From the NCBI GenBank assembly GCA_034440615.1, contig JAOTOM010004325.1:160001-224000 (forward strand): a stretch of 64,000 nucleotides of DNA. Reading direction: 5' to 3'. The position numbers and the translations under genes were made by a program. Position 1 is the first letter of the stretch, and every line of letters starts with the position of its first letter. The DNA is from Ashinkailepas kermadecensis. Lineage: Eukaryota > Arthropoda > Thecostraca > Neolepadidae. The notes beneath the pieces are model-generated. The model worked only from the letters and a program-made list of their open reading frames with translations, made no database searches and was not told where the DNA came from. Below, in pieces: positions 1 to 11,612 of the stretch.

Positions 1-1224
1 TGACGTTCGTCCCCACAGGTGTGCTACACACGGGTGTGTTATCTGACGTGACTGCCGGCGACATGGCCGGCACAATGCCTTGAACGCTGACGTTCGTCCC
101 CACAGGTGTGCTGCACACGGGTGTGTTATCTGACGTGACTGCCGGCGGCATGGCCGGCACAATGCCTTGAACGCTGACGTTCGTCCCCACAGGTGTGCTG
201 CACACGGGTGTGTTATCTGACGTGACTGCCGGCGACATGGCCGGCACAACGCCTTGAACGCTGACGTTCGTCCCCACAGGTGTGCTGCACACGGGTGTGT
301 TATCTGACGTGACTGCCGGCGGCATGGCCGGCACAATGCCTTGAACGCTGACGTTCGTCCCCACAGGTGTGCTGCACACGGGTGTGTTATCTGACGTGAC
401 TGCCGGCGGCATGGCCGGCACAATGCCTTGAACGCTGACGTTCGTCCCCACAGGTGTGCTGCACACGGGTGTGTTATCTGACGTGACTGCCGGCGACATG
501 GCCGGCACAATGCCTTGAACGCTGACGTTCGTCCCCACAGGTGTGCTACACACGGGTGTGTTATCTGACGTGACTGCCGGCGACATGGCCGGCACAATGC
601 CTTGAACGCTGACGTTCGTCCCCACAGGTGTGCTACACACGGGTGTGTTATCTGACGTGACTGCCGGCGACATGACCGGCACAATGCTGAACGCTGACGT
701 TCGTCCCCACAGGTGTGCCGGGTGTGTTATCTGCGTGACTGCCGGCGACATGGCCGGCACAATGCTTGAACGCTGACGTTCGTCCCCACAAAGCCGCACG
801 GGTGTGCTGCACACGGGTGTGTTATCTGACGTGACTGCCGGCGACATGACCGGCACAACGCCTTGAACGCTGACGTTCGTCCCCACAGGTGTGCTGCACA
901 CGGGTGTGTTATCTGACGTGACTGCCGGCGACGGCCGGCACATGCCTTGACGCTGACGTTCGTCCCCAAGGTGTGCTGCACACGGGTGTGTTTCTGACTG
1001 ACTGCCGGCGACTGACCGGCCATGCTTGAACGCTGACGTTCGTCCCCACGGTGTGCTGCACACGGGTGTGTTATCTGACGTGACTGCCGGCGACATGGCC
1101 GGCACAATGCCTTGAACGCTGACGTTCGTCCCCACAGGTGTGCTACACACGGGTGTGTTATCTGACGTGACTGCCGGCGACATGGCCGGCACAACGCCTT
1201 GAACGCTGACGTTCGTCCCCACAG
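1..1224. repeat. 87-bp tandem satellite, about 14 copies
   Basis: The unit starts TGACGTTCGTCCCCACAG and recurs every 87 bp up to 1224; the array runs off the left edge of the window. Each unit holds the inverted repeat TGCCGGC-gacatg-GCCGGCA, so each can form a GC-rich hairpin. Units are nearly identical except between about 690 and 1060, where small deletions cluster. Because 87 is divisible by three, a long open frame appears on the minus strand; I do not regard it as coding. Confidence 0.95.
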
Positions 1225-3084
1225 CATTTCAGGGCAACAATATGTTTTCGAATGCTTGTTCCCTAGATTTCGCCCCGAAGAAAACACGCCCTGTCGACAG
1301 GCTGGATTTCGCAATCGATCTTGAACACAACAATATGGCCATGGGTGGGGCTACTTATGCATGTATTCACAATCGTTCTGACAATAGAGACCGATAACGG
1401 AACGCGGCTAATGCATGCCGGGTCTGAGAGCCGCGATGATTGAGATGGCGTACTGTGCGGGGGCACGGCGGTGCATGCAGGCTTAGCCTACCACTCTGGT
1501 CTCTGGCCTGGGTAAGGTGGGCTGGAGGCTCCACGGACAATTGGTCAATCGATTGGCGTAAGCCGCTCTGCCTCTGCGCCTTATGTGAGGTGTGATCACG
1601 TGTGTGGTATGCATGCACCTGTCGGTGACCAGTTCGATTATGGACTTTTGGGATGTATGCCATCGAGCGAAGTGCATTCTAGCGCAAGGCGATACATAGC
1701 CAGACAACAAAGAGCAAATGTACAAGACCTGAGGTACGGTTAGAGCGCATGAAAGGCTGATAACACTGAGCCACGAAGGTGCACGGGGGAACAGGACAGA
1801 ACCAAGCCTTTTATAAATAAGTGATTTATTCGATGGGACACGTCCGGTTTGTTTCAGTGGTACAATGGCATGTCGGCTCTCCCCTTCGCTCTCAGAGGTA
1901 TCCTACTGCCATCCCTAACCCGAATGCCTGGCAAACCAAAGACCGCCGGAGAGAAGAGGGAAACCGCCGACAGTGTTTGCATAGTTACGACTAAAAATTA
2001 TACACAAAAACATATTTGATCACAATGGAGGAACAAGCATGAAGTTCTTTCAGGACAACACCCCGAATATGAAGAACATGCTGATCACCCGGCCTCAGGA
2101 ATATCGTCTTGCACCGGTACACTTGCGTGGGCTCTCGGTGGTTGCTTTTCACCAATGTCTTCAGGAGTTGACATCTCTTCGCGTGCAGTTGGACCACAAT
2201 TTTGGGCAACACTTAGTCAATATTTACATGCATTGCCCTTCCTAATCAATTTAAGAAGACATCGACCGTGACAGCGGATCTTTAATCTCGGAATATGAAC
2301 TATCCGCGCATGAATGCAACAGGTAATACCGACTAAGACTAGCTGCGGACCACTTCTACCAGTTGCTTACTTGTTGTAGGTACCGGTAGTGATTCGCACC
2401 GAGGTACCTCCCAGCAGTACAAGCACTAATTCTACCGTTATTTGTATCAGGGCTTACGCATACGCCAGGTATTGATAACTTGTGTGATCACCCGCAATCA
2501 GCAAACATGTCGCGGAACCTTGACCGACTATGGGTGCCACGGGACCGGGCTCGAGCTTCCTGGTCCCACGGTGCTCCTCCAGAATATATGTGGGACATGG
2601 GTGAAGGTTCACTAGCGGATCCAGGGTGGGGAAAGCCCAGTACGGCCATGCCCCGTGTCGTGAAAAGGGGAAGAAAAGCAGTCAGTTGTCCCCTCGTTTG
2701 GGATGTGTTTCTTAATAAACTCTCCAGGATTTGACAGCTTGTCCAAGCCTGACAAAATCAGACCGACTGTTGACCTTGCTTACCCCCCCTGACAGTAGGT
2801 TGGGTCTGCAAGTATGAAGGTTCATGTATGTACCTGTGGCAATTGCCATGCAGCACCAATTTTTTTCACTGGGGATATCAGAAATAAAAGTACGAATTTT
2901 GCAAGTATCCTAAGTTTTTGCATGAGGAAAATGTGCCTCAAAATGTTAATGCTACCTAGGTCCATCATTGGTAGGTGCGAATGCAACACCAAACTTCGAA
3001 TCCTAAGGCTAGGTCTCTGGTGTTGCATGCACATAATTGACTCAAATCAGACTTCGGCAGCGTCAACAACTCGGGGGAAGTATC
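1225..3084. other. No recognisable gene
   Basis: Mixed-composition sequence with only short open frames on both strands. I see no conserved protein motif, convincing splice pair or RNA gene. A TTTATAAATAAG stretch near 1810 is TATA-like but has no gene attached. Confidence 0.6.
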
Positions 3085-3500
3085 CGCCTGCAGTGTAGAC
3101 GGGTACACTGCGGTGTACCCTCTGCTGTGCGGGTCGTACCTAGCGGCGGCGGCGGTCGGAACAGGTCGACGGTGGTGCTGGACACGCAGCCGGCCTCGCC
3201 GCACGCAGGACGCTCGCTCATGTCGGGCCGAGGCTGCGGCACGCACACACGCACGCACACGAGGACCACGCGGCCGCCACACTCGCCACGTCCGGCCGTC
3301 ACTGCGGCCGCTGGGGCGCGAGGCGGCGGTCGCGGCGCGGCGCGGCGGCCTGCCATTGGTCCCGCCGGCCGGCGCGTCCATTGAACCGCAGTGGGCACCT
3401 TGATGTTGCGCGTCGCCGGCGCGGGGGCGGCGGCCGCTGTTGACGCCACGTGCACCCGCCGCCGGCGCATCAGCGCCGCTCCGTGTGAACGTACCGTGCG
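3085..3500. other. GC- and CpG-rich island
   Basis: Dense CG dinucleotides (GGCGGCGG, GCGGCCGC, GGCGCGCG-type strings) stand out from the AT-richer flanks. Open frames occur in several frames, which is expected where stop codons are depleted by composition. It may be a promoter island of a gene outside my recognition, but nothing here proves that. Confidence 0.4.
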
Positions 3501-3512
3501 GCGACAGACACA

Positions 3513-3660
3513 CGGCTGTAGGTGCATGGCTGATAGATGCATGGCTTTAGGTGCATGGCGAATGGATGTATGGCTTTAGGTGAATGGCTGATAGATGCAT
3601 GGCTGATAGATACATGGCTTATGGATACATGGCTGCTAGATACATGTATTTAGGTGCCCG
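3513..3660. repeat. Imperfect ~17-bp tandem repeat
   Basis: Variants of ATGGCTGATAGATGCAT and TGGCTTTAGGTGCATGG recur about eight times with drifting unit length. Confidence 0.75.
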
Positions 3661-5276
3661 GCTGTATGTTGTAAATGGCATTGAATAATACCGGCTAATT
3701 CGGGTGCTGATTATTCTAAAATGAAGCCAAAGCTTTATTATCGGCAACGGTTTTTAGATGTGGTTTGTAACCACTAGTAAACCCTATGTGCGATTTGTAC
3801 GCACCGATTTTGGCGTTGCCCGCCATTCTTAGAACATACGTGGAAGCTGCTGTCAATTTTTGTTTGCTACGCGTGTACACTGCACGCGAGGAAAACATAC
3901 AGCATGACATCCTTTGAACTACGTGAGCTACAAGAAGGTGCTACATGACCAATGAAGTCGATGCACCCTAAAGTCCCCGAGCTACAAGAAGGCAGCTTTT
4001 TGGCGACATGAAGGTTATGATGTCTCGTCATAACTACGGCTTAGCTACACGAAAACTTGCCATGTAGATTATTTCGTCCAACAGAACTTTCCATGACATG
4101 AACAGGCCTTTCCGCCAACCGCGGAAGCCAAGAACCAAGAATATACATTTGCTCCTAATATAATCCAGGGATATTTTGTACCATCTCTGAATTTTAAGCT
4201 CTGGGCCTTGTTGAGGAATGTGTTATTTATGGGCATGATAAAGATAGGCCGGCATTTAGGTAGCTTTGCATGTTGGTGTACAACTCGTTGGCCGGCTGAA
4301 GCCATGAAGCAGCTAATCTTAATTTTAGCCCGCTTAAACCCGTGTTTCTAACGATTGATACACGCATTTATATTTGTACGTTGAACAATTCGGCTTCCGT
4401 ACAAAATTTATTCTGATGATAAAATAAGATGATCACATGATTAACTACTAGCTACATCATTGGGAGAACAGCTGAGGACAGCAGAAAGGCTGATAGTGAA
4501 AGGAGGACTCTCTAGCTGGAATTACATCAGTTCGAACGCCATGCTTTCCAACTTGGGTTGAGGGTCAGAAAGTCTATATGTGGATAAATTAGTAGTACGG
4601 GCACAGCTCATGGAATCAATTGAAGAAGGGCAATTAATGCGCTATCCTCTTGGGCTTTCATCCCGGGGCGGCACCAAGCGAGGAGGGGCAGGGGAGAAGT
4701 GTCCCTCAAACGTGAAGTTCAACATTGCGCCTATGGGCGTTGCATGGAAAGAATGGATCCAAAAACGACTCCGTTGGCCCGATCCGCCACTGCGTGAAGC
4801 TAAATAAAATAGTCTCCTGCATCAGCTACGGGGGTGGACAACTATTTTGCTTAATGCAGCAATTCCAGTGGCAGATTGCGAGCATATATTGGAGTTACTT
4901 ATCTGTGAAGTAGCCCCAGTGTCCCGTCAAGCTCTCCAGTAAGTTGACGGACTTTAGCATGTGACCCATGGACCAGCCCTTGCAGTGCATTTTTTCATTA
5001 AAATACCTCAATGTTAACATTGCTGGGCCCTCATCAGACTTTCCTTAAATATCTGCTCCCGATCGAGAGCACTTAAAAATACGGCAAATTCTAGAAGGCC
5101 GAAGAACTGTACTACCACTCATCAGGACCGATTCCAATGAAGAGGCAGACAAATCGCTACCGACGGATACGCGGTGGTGCCGACGACCTGTACCTTTACA
5201 GAAGCGCATGCCTGACGCTGATGGAGTTTGACGGTGACCTGGGACAGGAAGTGCCAGGGCATTGCGATGCCACCAT
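3661..5276. other. No recognisable gene
   Basis: AT-leaning non-coding sequence. The motif GAGCTACAAGAAGG occurs at about 3926 and 3979 within partly similar surroundings. No protein domain or RNA gene is visible. Confidence 0.6.
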
Positions 5277-5716
5277 AAAGCGGCGGCAGAATCGCCACAG
5301 ACCAGTGACAAAACCACTACAGACCGGCAGCAGAACCGCCACAGACCAGTGGCAGAACCACTACAGACCGGCAGCAGAACGGTCACAGACCGATGGCAGA
5401 ACCGCCACAGACCAGCGACTGAACCGCCGCGGACCAGCGACAGAATCGCCACAGACCGGCGGCAGAACCGTCACAGACCGGCGGCAGAACCGCCACAGAC
5501 CGGCGGCAGTACCGCCACAGACCAGTGACAGAACCGCCACAGACTAGCGACAGAACCGCCGCGGACCAGCGACAGAACAGCCACAGACCGGCGGCAGAAC
5601 CGTCACAGACCGGCGGCAGAACCGCCATAAACCGGTGTCAGAACCGTCACAGACCAGCGAGAGAACCGTCACAGACCAGCGACAGAACCGCCGCAGGCCG
5701 GCGTCAGAACCGCCAG
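5277..5716. repeat. 22-bp minisatellite, about 20 copies
   Basis: The unit is approximately CAGAACCGCCACAGACCGGC plus GG. The variants CAGTGA, CAGCGA and CGGCGG alternate at the junction between units. The 22-bp period rotates through all frames, so each strand reads as a 22-residue repeat peptide; this is an array artefact. Confidence 0.93.
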
Positions 5717-6130
5717 AGGGCGGTGGCCACAGTTCGCCTACCCCAGCCGGCGGCCACACCGTTAGCTGACCGTCGAGCGCCGGCCGCCGCCTGCCCGCGC
5801 CGCGTGAAGGGCGTCTCAAGATCACGTTGAAACCAAAAGTTGAACAACCGGCGGCACCGCTTCCTCGTGCCGGCCGCCTATAATGGGGCCAATGTCTGCG
5901 ACGGCGGCTGGCAGCGGGCGGCGCGGGGCGGACTGGCCGGCCGCCGCGCCGCCGCCCGGCCACTGACCGGTCGAGTAACGCTGAAAACACACACCAGATG
6001 GCTCTGCGGCGAGGGGCGGGTCACGGTTCGGCAGTTCACCGACGCCCTCGGCTCGTGTCGGAGGGGTTAAGGCGGGCGCGCCTGCGCGTCGGCGCTACGG
6101 AAAGCGTCTGGCGAGGGTCGTATCTACATG
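5717..6130. other. GC-rich island next to the 22-bp array
   Basis: Very CG-dense from about 5720 to 6130 (GCCGGCCGCC, GCGGGCGGCGCGGGG). No domain is recognisable in any frame. It could be a CpG island or composition drift at the array edge. Confidence 0.4.
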
Positions 6131-6719
6131 GGTGGTTTCCGGTTCGCATGCGCGCGTTCTGAAGTAGCTATGGTAGCTACGTACGTCGGCCATGATAAGT
6201 ATGCCATTTATAAAGGAGGCGTTTGATCAGGGCCACCTGTGATCAGTCAAATGTAGTCAGGGCCACATCTTATGTTTTCCTTAAGATGGCATCTAAAAAA
6301 CCGCATGAATGAAATACAACATATTCGTATGAAATAGAAGATTGAGATGAGATGAAATAAAAGATTGAGGTGAGGAATCCTCGGGGTGCCATGGGGCACT
6401 GCCGCTCCGTTAAACGGCAAAACGCATTACGAGCGAGGGCGAAACCCGAGCGAGTCCACTCATCCCGTGTGTGTGGTTGCGAGCGGGGGCGAAGCCACCG
6501 CGAGTCTATTCCCGTGTGCATGGCAAAAACTTAATGTAAGCCACCTGGTCCGACCCGGCACAACTATGTTTGTCTTTGTCGGGGGCGGATCCAGGGGAGG
6601 AAATTGAAGCCCATTCAGATCGAGGATGGAGGTCCAAAATGCGCCCTCTCCGGACGACACCCAGATGTGGCGCCTACAGTGTCATATCCTGGTGCCACTT
6701 CCGTTCCAAAATACATGCA
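6131..6719. other. Non-coding, with a 2-copy ~49-bp repeat
   Basis: No gene is seen. Two imperfect copies of a segment beginning CGAGCGRGGGCGAA start at about 6430 and 6479 and end in CCCGTGTGYRTGG. Confidence 0.6.
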
Positions 6720-6990
6720 CAAATATACACACTGTCGACAATAAAGGCGCCCCTCTGAACAACGAAGGCGCCTTTGGTAATCCAAAGGCACCTTCGGTGT
6801 CCAGAGGGGACAGGCGCCTCACGCGCTCGGACAAGCGCCTCTCGCACCCCTCTGGACAGAGGAGCCCCCTGGACAATGAAGGCGCTCCTCCTAGCTGGAC
6901 TTACGTCCCTCTAGGCCAGGCTGTCCCCTCTAGAATAGGAACACGCCCCTCTGGATAACGAAGGCATCCATCTGGATAAGAAAATAATCC
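6720..6990. repeat. Degenerate GGCGCC/CCCCTCTGGA-rich repeat with hairpin
   Basis: Short motifs GAAGGCGCC, CCCCTCTGGA and GACAGGCGCCTC recur irregularly. One segment near 6760-6792 forms a hairpin: GAAGGCGCCTTTGG against CCAAAGGCACCTTC, 13 of 14 paired, around TAAT. Confidence 0.6.
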
Positions 6991-8560
6991 CTGTGGCCTA
7001 TCTAAGCCCGGCGCCCTCAGTAAAATCTCGCTGGGACGCCAAAGCTCCCGTTGGGCCCAAGCGATTCGCGTCAGGGGCCCAACTATATACGGCGAGGCCA
7101 CAAAAGCTTGGGCCAGGGACCAAACAATCTCGCTGCGGACCAAAAAGGTTCCGTTGGGGCCCCAAAAATCGAGTTGAGGCCCCAAATATAGACAGCCGAT
7201 CACCACACTAGCGCCGGGGCCCGAAAAATCGGACTGGATCACTAAAAATAGCACTGGGCCCAAAACATTCCCATCGCGGGCTTCAAATAAATACAGCGGG
7301 GTCAAAAACTTGCAACAGGACCCAAAAGAATGAAGCAGTCCCCCTCCAACCCAAAAATTTGAGACAACGTAAAGTTAATCCGGGCTCAGGCAATCGCTCT
7401 GTAGCCCCATAAATCGTACCATATGCCCCCAAACATTGTGTAGGGTCCAGTAAATCGTGTCTGGGCCCAAAAATAATGCACTGTGGCGAATAAATTGAGC
7501 CGGGCCCCCAAAATCACACCGATTCCAGAAAGTGACCCGGGCTCAGGAACATTCAGAATAGGTCCTGAAAAATCGCATCGTGCCTGACAACTAGCGTCGT
7601 GGTCGCACGACTTCCATGAGGGTCAGGACCCCAAATACTGGCTCCCAAAATTCCAGTTGGGACCTCAAATAAATACAGCGGAACCCGGAATTCGCACCGG
7701 GACCAGACAAAATAGAACTGGGAGCCTGGACCAATGAGCATGGATCACGAAAAATAAATGGCAGGGTCCGGAAAATCACTCTGAACTTCTAAAAATCGCA
7801 CGAGACCCACAAAATCGTGTAGGGCCGTCGAAAACCGTGCCGGGCCGTGACAAATCGTGCCATGGCACACAAATATGACACCGGAGACCAACAAATCACG
7901 CCGGAACATGGAAAAGCGACCCGGACTCCATACATTCTGAATACGTTTCGGAAAATCGCGTTGAATCCAGAAACCTGACGCCGGGGCCCGCAACCTCGCG
8001 TCTGAGCCCCCAAAATTACACCAGGTCTAAAAAAACACCTCTGAGCCTCCGAAACACGTGCTGGAACCCGCAAAATTGTGTCGCTGCCCTACATAAACAC
8101 AGTGCGGGCCCTAAAAGCACACCGGCCTGCCGAACGCATAGTAGGGCCCTGCAAAACGCACCGGGTCTCGCAAGAAGTGACAGGGCCTAAAATATGCCTA
8201 CACTGGGGACCTAAAGAAACATGCCGGGAGCCCCAACAAATATACTAGATGCCCTCAAAGCGTACCAAGGCCCTCAAAGCAAACGCCGGGTTTAACAAGG
8301 ACAGCATGATGGTTGGTTGGTTATTGGTTTTACGACACGTCGACCGTTGAGTCATGTAGCGTCGCCAATCTCTCACGCCGATTGGTCGCGGGCGAAGAGT
8401 AGCGACAGGTGAGACTCGAACCCACAACCTTTCGATTGTGAGACGAGCATCTTACCCCTAGACCACTCGTCCCCAAAAGACAGCATGAGGGCCTAAGAAG
8501 AGGCCAGGGTCCGCAAAAAGCGACACGGTTCTTAAAAAAAAACTGGCGAACCTCGCACTC
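6991..8560. repeat. Degenerate ~25-35-bp GGGCCC...AAAATCG repeat field
   Basis: For about 1.5 kb a loose motif recurs: GGGCCC or GGACC, then CAAAAATCG or CAxAAAATCGC, then CACCGGG. Spacing is roughly 25-35 bp, too diverged for a clean tandem alignment. The field continues on both sides of the SINE at 8310-8478, so it existed before that insertion. The short minus-strand open frames here come from the repeat. Confidence 0.7.
8310..8478 (-). mobile_element. tRNA-derived SINE with target-site duplication
   Basis: Read on the minus strand, the head looks like a tRNA. It has an A-box TGGTCTAGGGG (8455-8465) and a B-box GGTTCGAGTC (8413-8422) in the right order and spacing for an internal RNA polymerase III promoter. 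The acceptor stem does not pair properly, so this is not a working tRNA gene. A tRNA-unrelated body follows, then an AAAACCAATAACCAACCAAC-type tail. The 10-bp direct repeat GACAGCATGA flanks the unit at 8300-8309 and 8479-8488, the signature of LINE-driven insertion. The insertion lies inside the degenerate repeat field. The SINE family name is unknown. Confidence 0.85.
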
Positions 8561-9380
8561 ACTGAACCCCCCCACCTCCCCGTTCAACGCAACACCCTCA
8601 GAATATAACACCCCCACCCCCCGGATAAATGGTTCCCGCCCAGAACAAAGTGCCGCTGCCGAATCAGAATTCTTAGAGCCAAACTCATTCTTAGATAAAA
8701 ACAATCTCTTAGGATTCCCAAAGCATAGGGGATAAGCTTTGGAAATTATAAGATATTTTTTCTGCCTCTGGCAACGCAGTTTGGTGAATGCATCACATCC
8801 GAAATCACTTTCAGCTCTGCATGCATGCTTGAAGGCGGGCAACTGGATCAGCCCTCAAGGCAATATGCCCAGACTGATATACACGGGGATTGGACTGCAC
8901 CACGTTTTAAACATGCGCCCTCGCTCGTCAAGCGCCACTATATGCGCCTCGTGCTGGTAATTAATCCTAAGGCACCGACTGTAAAGAAAAGGTTTAAGAC
9001 GAGGCCTGCGCCACTTTAGGTTCCAATGCTTCACCGCTGATGAATGCACAATTTGTATCACTCACATCACTTACTCTTACATTTATGTCAACTTGTGCCC
9101 TCTCAAAGTCGTTTATCATCCTACGTTTATTTTGGTTATGGCACTGGGCTGTTGATCAAGGTTACCGAACGTCCGCAAAACTTGAAGCATCTGTCAGACG
9201 TTTTACGGCATCTGAAATGCAGGAGGCACAATAATACTGTGCACTCGTGTTGTGAAAATACACCGAAGCGTTCCGAACTTCAGGACCGAAAACAGTACTG
9301 AAGGCATTTATATTTACCGCGAACCGCTGTTCGCGGTTCGCGGTTCCCGCGAGCCCGTGTTCGCGGCAAATGTCTTGCCA
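8561..9380. other. No recognisable gene
   Basis: AT-leaning sequence with short open frames only. No domain, RNA gene or repeat was recognised. A short run of GCGGTTCGCGGTTCCCGCGAG near 9320-9355 is locally repetitive. Confidence 0.6.
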
Positions 9381-9483
9381 GCGACCGTCTGCTGTGACAG
9401 CAGAGCAGCAGCGACCGTCTGCTGTGACAGCAGAGCAGCAGCGACCGTCTGCTGTGACAGCAGAGCAGCAGCGACCGTCTGCT
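9381..9483. repeat. 30-bp minisatellite, about 3.5 copies
   Basis: Units start GCGACCGTCTGCTGTGACAG at 9381, 9411, 9441 and 9471. Each contains the short inverted repeat CTGCTG-TGA-CAGCAG. The array abuts the 23-bp array that follows. Confidence 0.93.
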
Positions 9484-9505
9484 GGCCTGGCGATTGTCGG
9501 TCGGC

Positions 9506-11612
9506 GCCGGGCCAACTCAGCAAGTCACGCCGGGCCAACTCAGCAAGTCACACCGGGCCAGCTCAGCAAGTCACACCGGGCCAACTCAGCAAGTCACGCC
9601 GGGCCAGCTCAGCAAGTCACGCCGGGCCAACTCAGCAAGTCACGCCGGGCCAGCTCAGCAAGTCACGCCGGGCCAACTCAGCAAGTCACGCCGGGCCAAC
9701 TCAGCAAGTCACGCCGGGCCAGCTCAGCAAGTCACGCCGGGCCAACTCAGCAAGTCACGCCGGGCCAGCTCAGCAAGTCACGCCGGGCCAACTCAGCAAG
9801 TCACGCCGGGCCAACTCAGCAAGTCACGCCGGGCCAGCTCAGCAAGTCACGCCGGGCCAACTCAGCAAGTCACGCCGGGCCAACTCAGCAAGTCACGCCG
9901 GGCCAACTCAGCAAGTCACGCCGGGCCAACTCAGCAAGTCACACCGGGACAGCTCAGCAAGTGACGCCGGGCCAGCTCAGCAAGTCACGCCGGGCCAACT
10001 CAGCAAGTCACGCCGGGCCAACTCAGCAAGTCACGCCGGGCCAGCTCAGCAAGTCACGCCGGGCCAACTCAGCAAGTCACGCCGGGCCAGCTCAGCAAGT
10101 CACGCCGGGCCAACTCAGCAAGTCACGCCGGGCCAGCTCAGCAAGTCACGCCGGGCCAACTCAGCAAGTCACGCCAGGCCAGCTCAGCAAGTCACGCCGG
10201 GCCAACTCAGCAAGTCACGCCGGGCCAGCTCAGCAAGTCACGCCGGGCCAACTCAGCAAGTCACACCGGGCCAGCTCAGCAAGTGACGCCGGGCCAGCTC
10301 AGCAAGTCACGCCGGGCCAACTCAGCAAGTCACACCGGGCCAGCTCAGCAAGTCATACCGGGCCAACTCAGCAAGTCACGCCGGGCCAACTCAGCAAGTC
10401 ACGCCGGGCCAACTCAGCAAGTCACACCGGGCCAGCTCAGCAAGTCACGCCGGGCCAACTCAGCAAGTCACGCCGGGCCAACTCAGCAAGTCACGCCGGG
10501 CCAGCTCAGCAAGTCACGCCGGGCCAACTCAGCAAGTCACGCCGGGCCAGCTCAGCAAGTCACGCCGGGCCAACTCAGCAAGTCACGCCGGGCCAACTCA
10601 GCAAGTCACGCCAGGCCAGCTCAGCAAGTCACGCCGGGCCAACTCAGCAAGTCACGCCGGGCCAGCTCAGCAAGTCACGCCGGGCCAACTCAGCAAGTCA
10701 CACCGGGACAGCTCAGCAAGTGACGCCGGGCCAGCTCAGCAAGTCACGCCGGGCCAACTCAGCAAGTCACGCCGGGCCAACTCAGCAAGTCACGCCGGGC
10801 CAGCTCAGCAAGTCACGCCGGGCCAACTCAGCAAGTCACGCCGGGCCAGCTCAGCAAGTCACGCCGGGCCAACTCAGCAAGTCACGCCGGGCCAGCTCAG
10901 CAAGTCACGCCGGGCCAACTCAGCAAGTCACGCCAGGCCAGCTCAGCAAGTCACGCCGGGCCAACTCAGCAAGTCACGCCGGGCCAGCTCAGCAAGTCAC
11001 GCCGGGCCAACTCAGCAAGTCACACCGGGCCAGCTCAGCAAGTGACGCCGGGCCAGCTCAGCAAGTCACGCCGGGCCAACTCAGCAAGTCACACCGGGCC
11101 AGCTCAGCAAGTCACACCGGGCCAACTCAGCAAGTCACGCCGGGCCAACTCAGCAAGTCACGCCGGGCCAACTCAGCAAGTCACACCGGGCCAGCTCAGC
11201 AAGTCACACCGGGCCAACTCAGCAAGTCACGCCGGGCCAACTCAGCAAGTCACGCCGGGCCAACTCAGCAAGTCACACCGGGCCAGCTCAGCAAGTCACA
11301 CCGGGCCAACTCAGCAAGTCACGCCGGGCCAACTCAGCAAGTCACGCCGGGCCAACTCAGCAAGTCACGCCGGGCCAGCTCAGCAAGTCACGCCGGGCCA
11401 ACTCAGCAAGTCACACCGGGCCAACTCAGCAAGTTACACCGGGCCAGCTCAGCAAGTGACGCCGGGCCAGCTCAGCAAGTCACGCCGGGCCAGCTCAGCA
11501 AGTCACGCCGGGCCAGCTCAGCAAGTCACGCCGGGCCAACTCAGCAAGTCACGCCGGCCAGCTCGGCAAGTCACGCCGGGCCAGCTCAGCAAGTCACGCC
11601 GCCGATTCGATG
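9506..11612. repeat. 23-bp minisatellite (~91 copies) with 759-bp higher-order repeat
   Basis: The unit is GCCGGGCCAACTCAGCAAGT plus CAC. It varies mainly at CCAAC/CCAGC, CGCC/CACC and GTCAC/GTGAC. Rare variants recur exactly 759 bp (33 units) apart: ACACCGGGAC at 9941 and 10700, CGCCAGGCC at 10171 and 10930, AAGTGACGCC at 10281 and 11040. A 33-unit block has therefore been duplicated. The unit has no stop codon in any plus-strand frame, so one frame stays open for 786 codons and reads as a 23-residue peptide repeat. There is no signal peptide or non-repeat domain, and I treat it as non-coding. Confidence 0.95.

Noticed and set aside
1..1224. CRISPR-like array of repeats
   Set aside because: Head-to-tail satellite units with no unique spacers, in a eukaryotic genome. 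The same applies to all the other arrays.
3037..3542. Overlapping open frames in the CpG-rich island
   Set aside because: Three or more frames are open at once on both strands, as expected from GC-driven stop depletion; no conserved motif.
8405..8478. Minus-strand tRNA gene
   Set aside because: A- and B-boxes are present but the acceptor stem and anticodon arm do not pair properly, and a body, tail and target-site duplication follow. It is the head of a SINE.
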